64,000 nucleotides of DNA, taken from assembly GCA_021816585.1 (NCBI GenBank), contig JAKAXL010000003.1, positions 62,001 through 126,000 on the forward strand. The letters are read 5' to 3'. Within the stretch, counting starts at the first letter, position 1; each line of letters begins with the position of its first letter. A program made the translations under genes and the position numbers. Origin of the DNA: Pseudomonadota bacterium (GTDB taxonomy: Bacteria > Pseudomonadota > Gammaproteobacteria > Burkholderiales > Burkholderiaceae_C). Under the pieces are notes generated by a model, which saw nothing but the letters and a program-made list of their open reading frames with translations, searched no databases and was not told where the DNA came from. Below, piece by piece: positions 63,982-64,000 of this stretch.

Positions 63982-64000
63982 CGTTGGGCCCGGCAAAGCC

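Overview
The window is one contiguous, very GC-rich, gene-dense piece of a betaproteobacterial chromosome, most likely order Burkholderiales. Pointers are an RpfE-type gene directly before recJ, the small tryptophan-rich protein family, the operon iscRSUA-hscBA-fdx, a tandem glycine riboswitch before gcvTHP, and intergenic CCCCCGCTCACTGCGTTCGCC-type repeats. I cannot assign genus from sequence alone. Nearly all of the window is chromosomal housekeeping or metabolic DNA. The clear accessory part is about 24.1-27.1 kb, and the 11.2-24.0 kb surface-glycan operon is probably strain-variable too.

Layout. 0-2.8 kb: a CobS/CobT-type AAA ATPase and VWA-protein pair. 2.8-5.3 kb: a GMC oxidoreductase diverging from an IclR regulator, with a palindrome between them. 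5.4-11.2 kb: a small unknown gene, an RpfE-like gene, recJ and a PAS/GAF/GGDEF/EAL protein. 11.2-24.0 kb (minus strand): an 11-gene tightly coupled operon for an amino-sugar glycan, running from an MVF flippase through an HpcH/HpaI aldolase, a PglC-like phosphoglycosyl transferase, AsnB, a GT-B-like protein, NeuA, NeuC, NeuD, a CBS-aminotransferase fusion and a CapD/PglF dehydratase to LolD. It looks like a legionaminate-type nonulosonic acid pathway, except that no NeuB/LegI synthase is present and a pyruvate-type aldolase sits in the operon. 24.1-27.1 kb: tRNA-Arg followed by an AAA-ATPase/TOPRIM defence-like pair. The pair lies between two 71-bp direct repeats, and a partial copy of the tRNA 3' end occurs 3 kb away.

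27.1-42.5 kb holds small enzymes and regulators (GFA protein, ArsR, YecA-like protein, hydrolase, GST, two MFS transporters), a DUF2249/hemerythrin pair, a DUF5666/DUF6502 pair, lrgAB with its LysR regulator, a four-cysteine FNR, an orphan NarL-type response regulator and a cytochrome c. The FNR, DUF2249, hemerythrin and cytochrome c genes suggest a life with changing oxygen or nitrogen oxides.

42.7-64.0 kb: the glycine cleavage system under a tandem glycine riboswitch whose first aptamer carries repeat expansions, selD, a LysR regulator, the Isc iron-sulfur operon with an IscR-type site at its promoter and an unknown protein where IscX often lies, the molybdenum-cofactor genes moaA-mobA-moeA, an SDR/thioesterase pair, a squalene/phytoene synthase-like protein, tRNA-Leu and trigger factor with its terminator. 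MoaA, cytochrome maturation and other Fe-S proteins would depend on the Isc operon. Long open frames antisense to gcvP, cobT and the GGDEF gene are high-GC artefacts and are left out.
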